Positions 1-6,633 of a stretch of DNA of 7,815 bases are shown piece after piece. The translations under genes and the position numbers were made by a program. Numbering within the stretch: position 1 is the stretch's first letter; every line of letters starts with the position of its first letter. A model generated the notes under the pieces. It did no database searches, was not told the origin of the DNA, and saw nothing but the letters and a program-made list of their open reading frames with translations. Source of the DNA: Verrucomicrobiota bacterium (GTDB taxonomy: Bacteria; Verrucomicrobiota; Verrucomicrobiia; Verrucomicrobiales; Verrucomicrobiaceae); contig JAEYUU010000767.1 of the NCBI GenBank assembly GCA_023429545.1, positions 1 through 7,815 on the forward strand. The letters run 5' to 3'.

Positions 1-1
1 G

Positions 2-1864
2 CACATGGCCGTGAGGAAGGGATTTGAAGTGAGTCTCTTTGCTGATGAGAAGAAGTTCCCGGAACTGGCGAATCCTGTGCAAATCCAGTTCGACACCAAA
101 GGCCGTCTCTGGGTGGCCGCGTGGCCCGACTATCCGAAGTGGGATCCCCTGAAGGAATCGCGCGATGCCCTGATCATCTTCCATGACGACAACAATGACG
201 GCAAAGCGGATCGCTCCACCGAGTTCGCCAAGGTGAACAACCCGCTGGGCTTTGAGTTCTGGAATGGGGGTGTGCTCGTCACACGCCAGAGCGAGCTTCT
301 GTTCCTGAAGGACACGGATGGCGATGACAAGGCTGATGTGCGCATCATCATGCTGCAGGGTCTCGACAGCAGCGACACGCACCATGGCGCGAACAACCTC
401 ATCTACGGTCCGGACGGAGGCGTCTACTGGCAGAGTGGCGTCTTCATGCAGCACAACCACGAGCATCCGTGGGGACCCTCGCTGCAGGCCACGTCGAGCG
501 CGATGTATCGCTTTGACCCGCGCCGCTTCACCATCTCCAAGCATGCGGACAACTCGCCGAACCCGCACGGCACTTCGTTTGACTACTGGGGGTACCAGTA
601 CGCCACCGACGGCACCGGAGGTCGCGCGTATCAACTGAGGCCCGAGGGCAACGGCTTCAAGATGTATGAACTCCTGAAGAAGGAAGTGCGTCCTGTCACT
701 GCGAGCGAGATCATCAGCAGCCAGCATTTCCCCGCCGAGATGCAGGGAGACTTTTTGATCTGCAACGTCATCGGCTTCCTTGGCATGAAGCAGTATCACC
801 TGGAGCGCGATGGCGCTAAGGCCACGGTCTGGGGTGAGCCTTCCGGCGATGAACTCACCGTGAAGGTCACGCAGGCTGACGGCACGGTGGTAGAAGAGAA
901 ATCGCGCGGCTTCCTCATGAGTGGCGACAAGAACTTCCGCCCCTCCGATGCTGTGTTCGCGCCGGATGGTTCGCTCTACATGGCGGACTGGCACAATGTC
1001 ATCATCGGACACATGCAGCACAACGTGCGTGACCCCAACCGCGACCACGCACATGGCCGCATCTATCGCATCACTGCCACCGGACGTGCATTACAGAAAC
1101 CCGTGGCCATCGCCGGTCAGCCCATCCCTGCGTTGCTGGAGAACCTCAAGCACCCGACTGATGGCATCCGCCACCGCACGCGCATCGAGCTCAGTGCACG
1201 TGACTCCAAGGAAGTGATCGCTGCGACGAAGGAGTGGATCAAGCAGTTCGACCCGAACAAGAAGGAAGACGCCCACCATCTTCTGGAAGCGCTCTGGTTG
1301 TATCAGCAGCACAACGTGCGCAATGTCGAGTTGCTCGGCCAGCTCCTGAAGTCTCCTGAGCCGCACGCGCGCAACGCCGCTCATGTGGTGCAGCACTTCT
1401 GGTACAATGTGGAGTCCACCCTCCATGGCGGTGTCATCGCGGGCGACGTCGTGGAGAAGGCGCAGAAGTCTGGCATCCTCAGCGATACGCCGGAGCTTAC
1501 GACCATCCGCATTGCCACTGTCCCCGAGCGGATGATGTATGACGTGAAGGAACTCACGGTTAAGCCGAACAAGAAGGTGAAGCTCACCTTCGTCAACGCC
1601 GACTTCATGCCGCACAACATCCTGCTGGTGAATCCCGGCAAGATCGATGAGATCGCCAACAAGGCCCTGGTGATGGGCGCCCAGGGCTTCGAGACTGGCT
1701 TCATCCCCGAGAGCAAGGACATTCTCTGGCACAGCAAGCTCCTCGACCACGGCAAGGAACAGGTCATTGAATTCACCACGCCGGAGAAGCCGGGTGACTA
1801 TCCCTATGTGTGCTCTTTCCCCGGGCACTCCATCATCATGCGTGGCGTGCTGAAGGTGAAGTAA
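2..1864 (+). CDS. Membrane-bound dehydrogenase-like beta-propeller protein with C-terminal azurin-type copper domain (5' end missing)
   Basis: The reading frame is open to the window's left edge. The first ATG (position 5) sits just before GFEVSLFAD, which in this family follows an N-terminal segment, so the true start is probably upstream. Residues are counted from that ATG. Residues ~6-360 match the PVC 'putative membrane-bound dehydrogenase' propeller: blade-like [13 protein letters not shown] near 26-38, Asp-rich [13 protein letters not shown] loops, HHGANN at 126-131 and [12 protein letters not shown] near 317-328. Residues ~370-480 are helical and HEAT-like. The last ~110 residues are a cupredoxin with all four type-1 copper ligands: His537, Cys603, His608 and Met612, in azurin's C-x4-H-x3-M spacing. 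No CxxCH haem motif is visible; the only two cysteines are one in the propeller and the copper ligand. A periplasmic oxidoreductase passing electrons to copper is inferred; the substrate is unknown. The family call is strong, the exact role is not. Confidence 0.88.
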   Translation, partial: HMAVRKGFEVSLFADEKKFPELANPVQIQFDTKGRLWVAAWPDYPKWDPLKESRDALIIFHDDNNDGKADRSTEFAKVNNPLGFEFWNGGVLVTRQSELLFLKDTDGDDKADVRIIMLQGLDSSDTHHGANNLIYGPDGGVYWQSGVFMQHNHEHPWGPSLQATSSAMYRFDPRRFTISKHADNSPNPHGTSFDYWGYQYATDGTGGRAYQLRPEGNGFKMYELLKKEVRPVTASEIISSQHFPAEMQGDFLICNVIGFLGMKQYHLERDGAKATVWGEPSGDELTVKVTQADGTVVEEKSRGFLMSGDKNFRPSDAVFAPDGSLYMADWHNVIIGHMQHNVRDPNRDHAHGRIYRITATGRALQKPVAIAGQPIPALLENLKHPTDGIRHRTRIELSARDSKEVIAATKEWIKQFDPNKKEDAHHLLEALWLYQQHNVRNVELLGQLLKSPEPHARNAAHVVQHFWYNVESTLHGGVIAGDVVEKAQKSGILSDTPELTTIRIATVPERMMYDVKELTVKPNKKVKLTFVNADFMPHNILLVNPGKIDEIANKALVMGAQGFETGFIPESKDILWHSKLLDHGKEQVIEFTTPEKPGDYPYVCSFPGHSIIMRGVLKVK

Positions 1865-1880
1865 CTTTTCCCCCACATGC

Positions 1881-1935
1881 ACGGGGACGGCCGACAGGCG
1901 CGGCACCGCGTCGGGAGTCCGTCCCCGTACTTTTT
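1881..1935 (+). terminator. Large GC-rich hairpin with T-tract, terminating the copper/propeller gene
   Basis: A perfect 10-bp outer stem pairs ACGGGGACGG (1881-1890) with CCGTCCCCGT (1919-1928). Inside it CCGAC (1891-1895) pairs with GTCGG (1910-1914), leaving a 4-base bulge on the right arm, and a short GCG/CGC apex closes the loop. ACTTTTT follows at 1929-1935. It begins 16 bases after the stop codon, so a factor-independent terminator for the upstream gene fits. The arm is longer and more elaborate than a minimal terminator needs, so it may also be a dispersed palindromic repeat. Confidence 0.75.
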
Positions 1936-2008
1936 GGACATCTGCTGACAAACGTCAAACACGGCCCGTCGACCTCCATTTTGTGTTAGATAGTGCGGCA
2001 TTCCACCC

Positions 2009-3631
2009 ATGTCTTCCCAGCCATCGGCAATCAGTGCCCCGGCATTCAGCAAACCTCCCGTGATGGTGCTGAAGGCACGTGGAACGACCAATGCGGCGGA
2101 GCAAATCGTCGTGTCCGTGGTGATCGCGTACGAAGATCCGCGCGCCCATGCCGGGCATGTCCAGACTTGGACAAAACATCAGACCGCGCCGGCTGGTTCC
2201 TACGAGGTGATCGTAGTCACTGATGGAGCACGCCCGGAGGCAGAACTGGAGATCGCTCAATACCTCCGCCCCCAGGATCTGCTGGTGCGCTCCCAGGGCA
2301 CGGAGCGCTATCTCCTCTGCAATGTCGGGGCGGAGCAGGCGCGGGCGGACCTGCTCTTTTTCACCGAAGACCACTGCCTGGCGGAGCCAGGCGCGGTGGC
2401 TCTGGCAGCACGAGCCCTGGGCGAACTGGGAAGCGAATGCGCCACCGTCGGCTGGGGAAACATCAATAGCAGTTTCGTCGGGCAGTTTGAGGAAAAGGTC
2501 ACTGAGGCCAATGTGAAGATCTGGGAGACACCCGATCATTGGAATACCCTGCGTGCCCGGGGTTTTGTCATCACGCGGCGGGCCTTCGATGCCGCCGGCG
2601 GGTTTCCTGCGCGCCTTGGGCTCTTTTCAGAAGCCCTGTTCGCCGCGCGCCTCCACCAGACAGGAGTGAAGGCTGCCTGCACCCGGGAAGTCGGCGTGCG
2701 ACACATCAACAGCGAGACCCTCGCGGACCTAGCCGGGAATGCCTGGAGCTACTCTCACTACGAATGCGTGGCAGCCACCCAATGCGAGCCGGCATTTTTC
2801 GATCGCTATTTCAACACCGCAAGCGTGCTGCTCTCGCACCGCATTCCTCCGGATGAGGCGCGCATGGTATCGCGCCTGGTGTGGCGCGAGTTCACAAGAG
2901 AATCCTTTCCCCGCGGGCGGGAGCGGCGTCCCGCGCGCATCGTGGCGTGGGCACGACTGTGGCTGCGGGTACAGGCCCTGCGGCATGGCGGATGGGCCTC
3001 GCGCACCCGGGCGCGAATCTCGCGCGTGCTGAGCTGGGCCGGCTGCCAGTGGTGGAGATATCATGAACCGCGCCGCTACACTTCCTTCTCCAAATGGTGG
3101 CTTGCCATCGTTCAGCACGCGCGGGTGACCTTCCTCACCCGGGGCCGCCGCCACCTGGCGCCCTTGGGGAACCTGCCGGGGCGGTTTGCCGGAGACTCCC
3201 TGGGCGCGCTCCATGCGTGGGGCGTCCATCCCACGGAAACGACAGAGGGGCAGACCGTGCGCTGGACGGGCAGCCTGGCGATCGTCCCCTTTCGCCTTGA
3301 TGCGGGTGAGTACGAAATCACCCTGGATGCTGGTGGTCTGCGGGGCGGCCGCTGTGGATTTCCTTTTGTGCTCTACTGGGAACACAAGCGCGTGCCACGT
3401 CAGAGCCTTCGCCACGACGGCAGCAAGGTATCCTTCCGTGTGGGAAGCACAGGCGGCGGCCATCCGCAAAAACTGGTCATCCTGGTTCCTGTGACCTTGC
3501 GCACCCATCCTGACAACCGCCAGATCGGTTTCCCCATCACGGGAATCCAGGTGCGTGAAGCGGCAGCAAACGAATGCGGCGGCGGCGCGATGAGCAAGGA
3601 AGTCCCTGCTCTCGCCCGAAACACACCGTGA
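2009..3631 (+). CDS. Family 2-type (GT-A fold) glycosyltransferase with additional C-terminal domain
   Basis: 540 residues. Residues ~34-230 read as a GT-A glycosyltransferase: the opening strand VVSVVIAYED (34-43), YEVIVVTDGA (65-74), the NVGAEQARADLLFFTEDH stretch (105-122) whose E120-D121-H122 occupies the usual DxD metal/nucleotide-sugar position, and GFVITRRAFDAAGGFP (185-200) typical of the acceptor side. Residues ~285-375 are rich in Arg and Trp and probably helical. Residues ~395-517 look beta-rich, like a sandwich of strands, which is unusual for a simple GT2. No signal peptide or clear membrane helix is seen, so a cytoplasmic or membrane-peripheral enzyme adding sugars to a surface glycan is the inference. 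The ATG at 2009 was chosen because it precedes the first strand and coding begins there; no good Shine-Dalgarno is present. The gene stands alone after a terminator. Donor and acceptor cannot be told. Confidence 0.82.
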   Translation: MSSQPSAISAPAFSKPPVMVLKARGTTNAAEQIVVSVVIAYEDPRAHAGHVQTWTKHQTAPAGSYEVIVVTDGARPEAELEIAQYLRPQDLLVRSQGTERYLLCNVGAEQARADLLFFTEDHCLAEPGAVALAARALGELGSECATVGWGNINSSFVGQFEEKVTEANVKIWETPDHWNTLRARGFVITRRAFDAAGGFPARLGLFSEALFAARLHQTGVKAACTREVGVRHINSETLADLAGNAWSYSHYECVAATQCEPAFFDRYFNTASVLLSHRIPPDEARMVSRLVWREFTRESFPRGRERRPARIVAWARLWLRVQALRHGGWASRTRARISRVLSWAGCQWWRYHEPRRYTSFSKWWLAIVQHARVTFLTRGRRHLAPLGNLPGRFAGDSLGALHAWGVHPTETTEGQTVRWTGSLAIVPFRLDAGEYEITLDAGGLRGGRCGFPFVLYWEHKRVPRQSLRHDGSKVSFRVGSTGGGHPQKLVILVPVTLRTHPDNRQIGFPITGIQVREAAANECGGGAMSKEVPALARNTP

Positions 3632-3638
3632 CGGCTGA

Positions 3639-4235
3639 CTAGACCAGGCTCAACTCGCGAACCTTGTCCGCGACCGCATCCTTGTGCTGGAGCAGCTCGG
3701 CAATGGGATCCCACTGGCCGGTCGTCAGCGCCTCGCGGGCCGTGTGCGGCACCACGATGGGAAACTCCTGGTCTTCGAACATCACCTTCTGTGCGATGAG
3801 GTCGACCGTGACCTCCAGCTTCGGATTGCGATCGACTTCCTTGGCCAGCATGCGGATGTCCTGCCCGCTAGCCACGGCGCAGGGGATGCCCAGCGTGGTG
3901 CAGTTGCCAAAGAAGATCTCCGCGAAACTCTCCGCGATGATGGCCCGGAAGCCATAGCGGTACAGTGCCTGCGGCGCGTGCTCACGGGAGCTGCCGCAGC
4001 CGAAGTTGGATCCGGAAAGCAGGATGTTCGCGCCTGTGAAGCGCGCATCATTCAGGGGGTGCTCCTTGTCCGTGCCGTCGGCATTCTTGCGCACATCGTA
4101 AAAGGCAAACTCGCCAAGGCCATCGAACGTGACGCACTTCATGAAGCGCGCCGGAATGATCCGATCCGTGTCGATGTCAGATCCAGGGATATAGACAGCA
4201 GTGCCGGCGATTTGGGTGACTTTGGCGAGGGACAT
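3639..4235 (-). CDS. leuD: 3-isopropylmalate dehydratase small subunit
   Basis: LeuD pairs with LeuC (the iron-sulfur subunit) to isomerise 2-isopropylmalate to 3-isopropylmalate in cytoplasmic leucine synthesis. The 198-residue length is normal for the bacterial LeuD type. Hallmarks seen: DIDTDRIIPARF at 20-31, the swivel-domain signature GSNFGCGSSREHAPQAL at 75-91, and FAEIFFGNCTTLGIP at 104-118. The start ATG at 4235 gives the expected short lead-in before the DTDRI motif; no convincing Shine-Dalgarno precedes it. It lies 107 bases downstream of proS on the same strand and may be co-transcribed, but that gap contains small hairpins, so a separate transcript is possible. leuC is not in the window. 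The stop codon lies only 7 bases from the convergent glycosyltransferase stop, with no terminator visible between. Confidence 0.95.
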   Translation of the reverse strand: MSLAKVTQIAGTAVYIPGSDIDTDRIIPARFMKCVTFDGLGEFAFYDVRKNADGTDKEHPLNDARFTGANILLSGSNFGCGSSREHAPQALYRYGFRAIIAESFAEIFFGNCTTLGIPCAVASGQDIRMLAKEVDRNPKLEVTVDLIAQKVMFEDQEFPIVVPHTAREALTTGQWDPIAELLQHKDAVADKVRELSLV

Positions 4236-4259
4236 GGGGTGCAGAGCATAGCGCCGATC

Positions 4260-4284
4260 GCCCGAAGGGCAAACGGGTGTTTGC
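4260..4284 (-). other. Two adjoining small hairpins upstream of leuD
   Basis: Read on the minus strand, GCAAAC-ACCC-GTTTGC (4284-4269) is followed, overlapping by two bases, by GCCC-TTC-GGGC (4270-4260). They lie 25-49 bases before the leuD ATG, in the 107-base gap after proS. Neither is followed by a T-tract, so they are not a standard terminator. A weak pause, an mRNA-processing site or chance are all possible. Confidence 0.3.
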
Positions 4285-4342
4285 TCCCACTTCCAAGAGC
4301 GGCCACCCGTCCGTTCGCAAAGGCTTCAGCGCCGGGCTGGGA

Positions 4343-5857
4343 CTAGTAGCTCCTCGCAAACACCACGCGCCGGCTGCTGGGTTTGCCAGTCAGGAAGCAA
4401 GTCCCCTCCTCCGCGTACTCATCGCCCTTGGGGATGCAGCGGATGGTGACCTTGAGTTCCTTGGAAAGGCGGTCCTCGTCGTCGCTGGAACCAGCCCAGT
4501 GCATGAGCGCGAAGCCGCCGGGGGCGTCGTCCTTGAAGTAATCGCGGAACTCCGCCTCGGTTTCGAGCTTCTTGGTGTTCTGGTCGCGCAGCGCCGTCGC
4601 GCGGTTCAGCAGCGCCGTCTGGATGGCATCCAGCATGTCCGGCACATCCTGCAGGAACTCCTCCTTGGGAATGAATTCCTTGTCCTTGGGAGTCTTGTCA
4701 CGGCGGCAGACAGCCACGCTGCGCTTCTCGATGTCGCGGGGTCCGAACTCGAGGCGGATGGGCACGCCCTTCTTGATCCATTCCCAGTTGCGCTGGCCGC
4801 CGGGGATGTCGCGCTTGTCCACGTGAACGCGCAGGGGCTCGTTGTGATACGTCTGGGCGCGCAACGTCCTGGCCAGGGCCTCACAGGCATCAATGACCGC
4901 CTCGCGGGTCTCAGGCTTGGGTGTGACGGGCAGGATGACAATCTGCGTGGGAGCAATGCGGGGGGGCAGGATCACGCCGTCGTCATCGCCATGGGCCATG
5001 ATGAGCGTGCCAATGAGGCGCGTGCTCACTCCCCAGCTGGTGGTCCAGGCAAGGTGGCGCAGGTTGTCACGGCCCAGGAACTCGATGTTGGCCGCCTTGG
5101 CAAAGTTCTGACCCAGGAAGTGGGAGGTGCCTGCCTGGATGGCCTTGCGGTCCTGGACCATGGCTTCCACGGTGAAGGTGTTCATCGCTCCGGGGAAACG
5201 CTCCCGGGCGCTCTTTTCTCCGGGGATGACCGGAATGGCAAGGTGGTCTCTCAGGAACTCCTCATACACGCCGTGCATGAGCTGGGCCTCGGCCATGGCT
5301 TCCTCTGAGGTTTCATGCGCGGTATGCCCCTCCTGCCAGAGGAATTCCGCCGTGCGCAGGAACAAACGGGGACGCATCTCCCAGCGCATGACGTTGCACC
5401 ACTGATTGATGAGCAGGGGCAGGTCGCGATAGCTCTCCACCCAGCGGGCGAAGGCCGCGCCGATGATGGTTTCCGAGGTAGGACGGATGACGAATGGCTC
5501 CGCCAGCTCTCCCGTGGGCACCATTTTCGTGGTTCCATCGGGCTGCTTCTGCGCCTCAAGGCGGTGATGGGTCACCACGGCACACTCTGTGGCAAACCCC
5601 TCGGCGTGCTCGGCCTCCTTCTCCAGATAGCTCAGGGGGATGAGCAAGGGGAAATAGGCATTCACATGCCCTGTCTCCTTGAACTTCGCGTCGAGCTGGC
5701 GCTGGATATTCTCCCAGAGCCCATAGCCCCAGGGCTTGATGACCATGCAGCCACGCACCTCGGAGTTTTCCGCGAGATCCGCGGCGCGAACGACCTGCTG
5801 GTACCATTCGGGAAAATCTTGAGCACGGGTGGGAGTGATGGCAGTGGCGGAACTCAT
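4343..5857 (-). CDS. proS: Prolyl-tRNA synthetase, archaeal/eukaryote-type (class IIa, no editing insertion)
   Basis: Charges tRNA-Pro with proline in the cytoplasm. 504 residues from the chosen start. It opens with QDFPEWYQQVVRAADLAE (13-30) and GCMVIKPWGYGLWENIQ (37-52), typical of the short archaeal-like form. Catalytic motifs: RPTSET (125-130), motif 2 around RWEMRPRLFLRTAEFLWQEG (158-177) and motif 3 around TTSWGVSTRLIG (272-283). An anticodon-binding domain (~300-410) and a C-terminal domain ending in the family's invariant terminal Tyr (504) follow. There is no large editing insertion between motifs 2 and 3. The ATG at 5857 is preferred over an in-frame ATG at 5920, because the extra 21 residues are not family-like and the upstream ATG sits in a palindrome. 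The C-terminal zinc site looks degenerate: Ala455, Asp460, Cys487 and Thr490 stand where four cysteines are usual. Upstream is the pseudopilin-like gene, downstream leuD. Confidence 0.96.
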   Translation of the reverse strand: MSSATAITPTRAQDFPEWYQQVVRAADLAENSEVRGCMVIKPWGYGLWENIQRQLDAKFKETGHVNAYFPLLIPLSYLEKEAEHAEGFATECAVVTHHRLEAQKQPDGTTKMVPTGELAEPFVIRPTSETIIGAAFARWVESYRDLPLLINQWCNVMRWEMRPRLFLRTAEFLWQEGHTAHETSEEAMAEAQLMHGVYEEFLRDHLAIPVIPGEKSARERFPGAMNTFTVEAMVQDRKAIQAGTSHFLGQNFAKAANIEFLGRDNLRHLAWTTSWGVSTRLIGTLIMAHGDDDGVILPPRIAPTQIVILPVTPKPETREAVIDACEALARTLRAQTYHNEPLRVHVDKRDIPGGQRNWEWIKKGVPIRLEFGPRDIEKRSVAVCRRDKTPKDKEFIPKEEFLQDVPDMLDAIQTALLNRATALRDQNTKKLETEAEFRDYFKDDAPGGFALMHWAGSSDDEDRLSKELKVTIRCIPKGDEYAEEGTCFLTGKPSSRRVVFARSY

Positions 5858-5886
5858 GACGCTTCGATGTAAAGAGGGGTAAAGGA

Positions 5887-5921
5887 CATGCGAATCGGGA
5901 CACCGCAAGTCCCCGTGCATG
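5887..5921 (-). repeat. Imperfect palindrome in the proS leader
   Basis: CATGC (5887-5891) pairs with GCATG (5917-5921), and GGGAC (5897-5901) pairs with GTCCC (5909-5913), forming an interrupted hairpin 30-64 bases before the proS ATG. No T-tract follows on the minus strand. The outer word on the minus strand, CATGCACGGGGAC, also occurs exactly at 1876-1888 at the edge of the terminator hairpin after the first gene. It may be a leader structure for proS or a relic of a dispersed repeat. Confidence 0.4.
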
Positions 5922-5984
5922 GAGTTTCATTGCCAGCGGTATTGCGCCAGGCAGTGGCAGACGCGCGACGTGCCGCCCGACCGA

Positions 5985-6536
5985 TTATTTTGGGAAAATG
6001 GACGGGCCCTGCCGCACGGAACCGTCGGGCATCACGATGTTCGGCCCATGATCCGGGCCGTGAAATTGCCCACGTTCGATGAACCAGGGCTGATTGCCCC
6101 ACATGAATGCCGTGTTAGGGACAGAATCAAAGTCTGTCGGAATGTAGGAGCCGTAAAAATCCGAAGTGATGGAATACTGCTCCTCGTAGGACGAGGCTTC
6201 CGAAGCACAGATCCAATGCTTCTTGCTCACTTCATAAGGCATGAGCGTCTCCGTCCACCATTTCCACATGGGCTCTTCTGAGGTCGAGATGTCCACGGTG
6301 GTGGGCATCTGGGGCCAGATATAGTCGTTGTCCAGCAGGTAGCTGGATGCGCCGACGTGCAAGATACGCAGATGGGATATACAGGACACATCGCGCGCCC
6401 TCTCACGAAAGAGCCCGAACAGGGGGAAGGAAAGGGTCGCCAGTACGGCAACGATCACCATCACCAGAAGCAGTTCGATCAGTGTGAATCCGCGTGAAGA
6501 AAAAGCGGGCGTAGGGCGGGGGCACATGGATATCAC
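5985..6536 (-). CDS. Type II/IV pilin-like (pseudopilin) protein with prepilin N-terminal cleavage signal
   Basis: 183 residues from a GTG at 6536, or 180 from an ATG at 6527; the ATG is the more likely start because it gives a normal short leader. The class III signal is clear: a leader ending in SSRG, cleaved before FTLIELLLVMVIVAVLATL, with the conserved Glu at mature position 5 and a hydrophobic assembly helix. A prepilin peptidase would cut and N-methylate it, and the mature protein would sit in the inner membrane or a pseudopilus. The globular part is Trp- and Tyr-rich. Near the C-terminus HGPDHGPNIVMPDGSV resembles the PVC H-X9-DG pseudopilin motif, but the His-to-DG spacing here is 7 or 11 rather than 9. 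Numerous paralogues of this class are usual in Verrucomicrobia and their functions are mostly unknown. No Shine-Dalgarno is seen, and the gene begins just after a terminator. Confidence 0.88.
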   Translation of the reverse strand: MISMCPRPTPAFSSRGFTLIELLLVMVIVAVLATLSFPLFGLFRERARDVSCISHLRILHVGASSYLLDNDYIWPQMPTTVDISTSEEPMWKWWTETLMPYEVSKKHWICASEASSYEEQYSITSDFYGSYIPTDFDSVPNTAFMWGNQPWFIERGQFHGPDHGPNIVMPDGSVRQGPSIFPK

Positions 6537-6539
6537 ATT

Positions 6540-6575
6540 AAAAAAAAGGACTCGGCGCGCCTGCGCGCGCCGAGT
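6540..6575 (-). terminator. Strong factor-independent terminator after the secreted hypothetical gene
   Basis: On the minus strand a perfect 11-bp stem, ACTCGGCGCGC (6575-6565) with GCGCGCCGAGT (6560-6550), closes a 4-base loop and is followed by CC and eight T residues (6547-6540). It lies 58 bases beyond the stop codon of the secreted hypothetical gene. Orientation and T-tract leave little doubt that it terminates minus-strand transcription. Confidence 0.93.
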
Positions 6576-6633
6576 GAAATCAGTTCATTTTTGACGGACG
6601 GCCCCATTCGTCATCGGGGGGGCGCGGCCTACA

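Noticed and set aside
1091..1951. Minus-strand open frame of 286 codons opposite the copper/propeller gene
   Set aside because: A shadow of a confidently coding frame. Its translation is rich in Leu, Val, His and Arg as reverse-frame translations are, and it runs through the terminator hairpin.
1936..2008. Possible promoter before the glycosyltransferase (CTGACA at 1945, TTAGAT near 1986)
   Set aside because: The spacing between the two boxes is far too long for a standard promoter, and no better pair was found.
2729..3508. Minus-strand open frame of 259 codons opposite the glycosyltransferase
   Set aside because: No family-like motifs, and the opposite strand carries clear strand and motif structure for a glycosyltransferase.
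3684..4346. Plus-strand open frame opposite leuD
   Set aside because: leuD motifs on the other strand are unambiguous, and the antisense translation shows nothing recognisable.
4277..5308. Long plus-strand open frame of 343 codons antisense to proS
   Set aside because: It lies entirely opposite a certain synthetase gene, its translation resembles no family, and such antisense frames are expected in GC-rich DNA.
5858..5920. In-frame upstream start for proS at 5920
   Set aside because: The extra 21 residues are not family-like, and the ATG lies in a palindrome. The ATG at 5857 gives the standard N-terminus.
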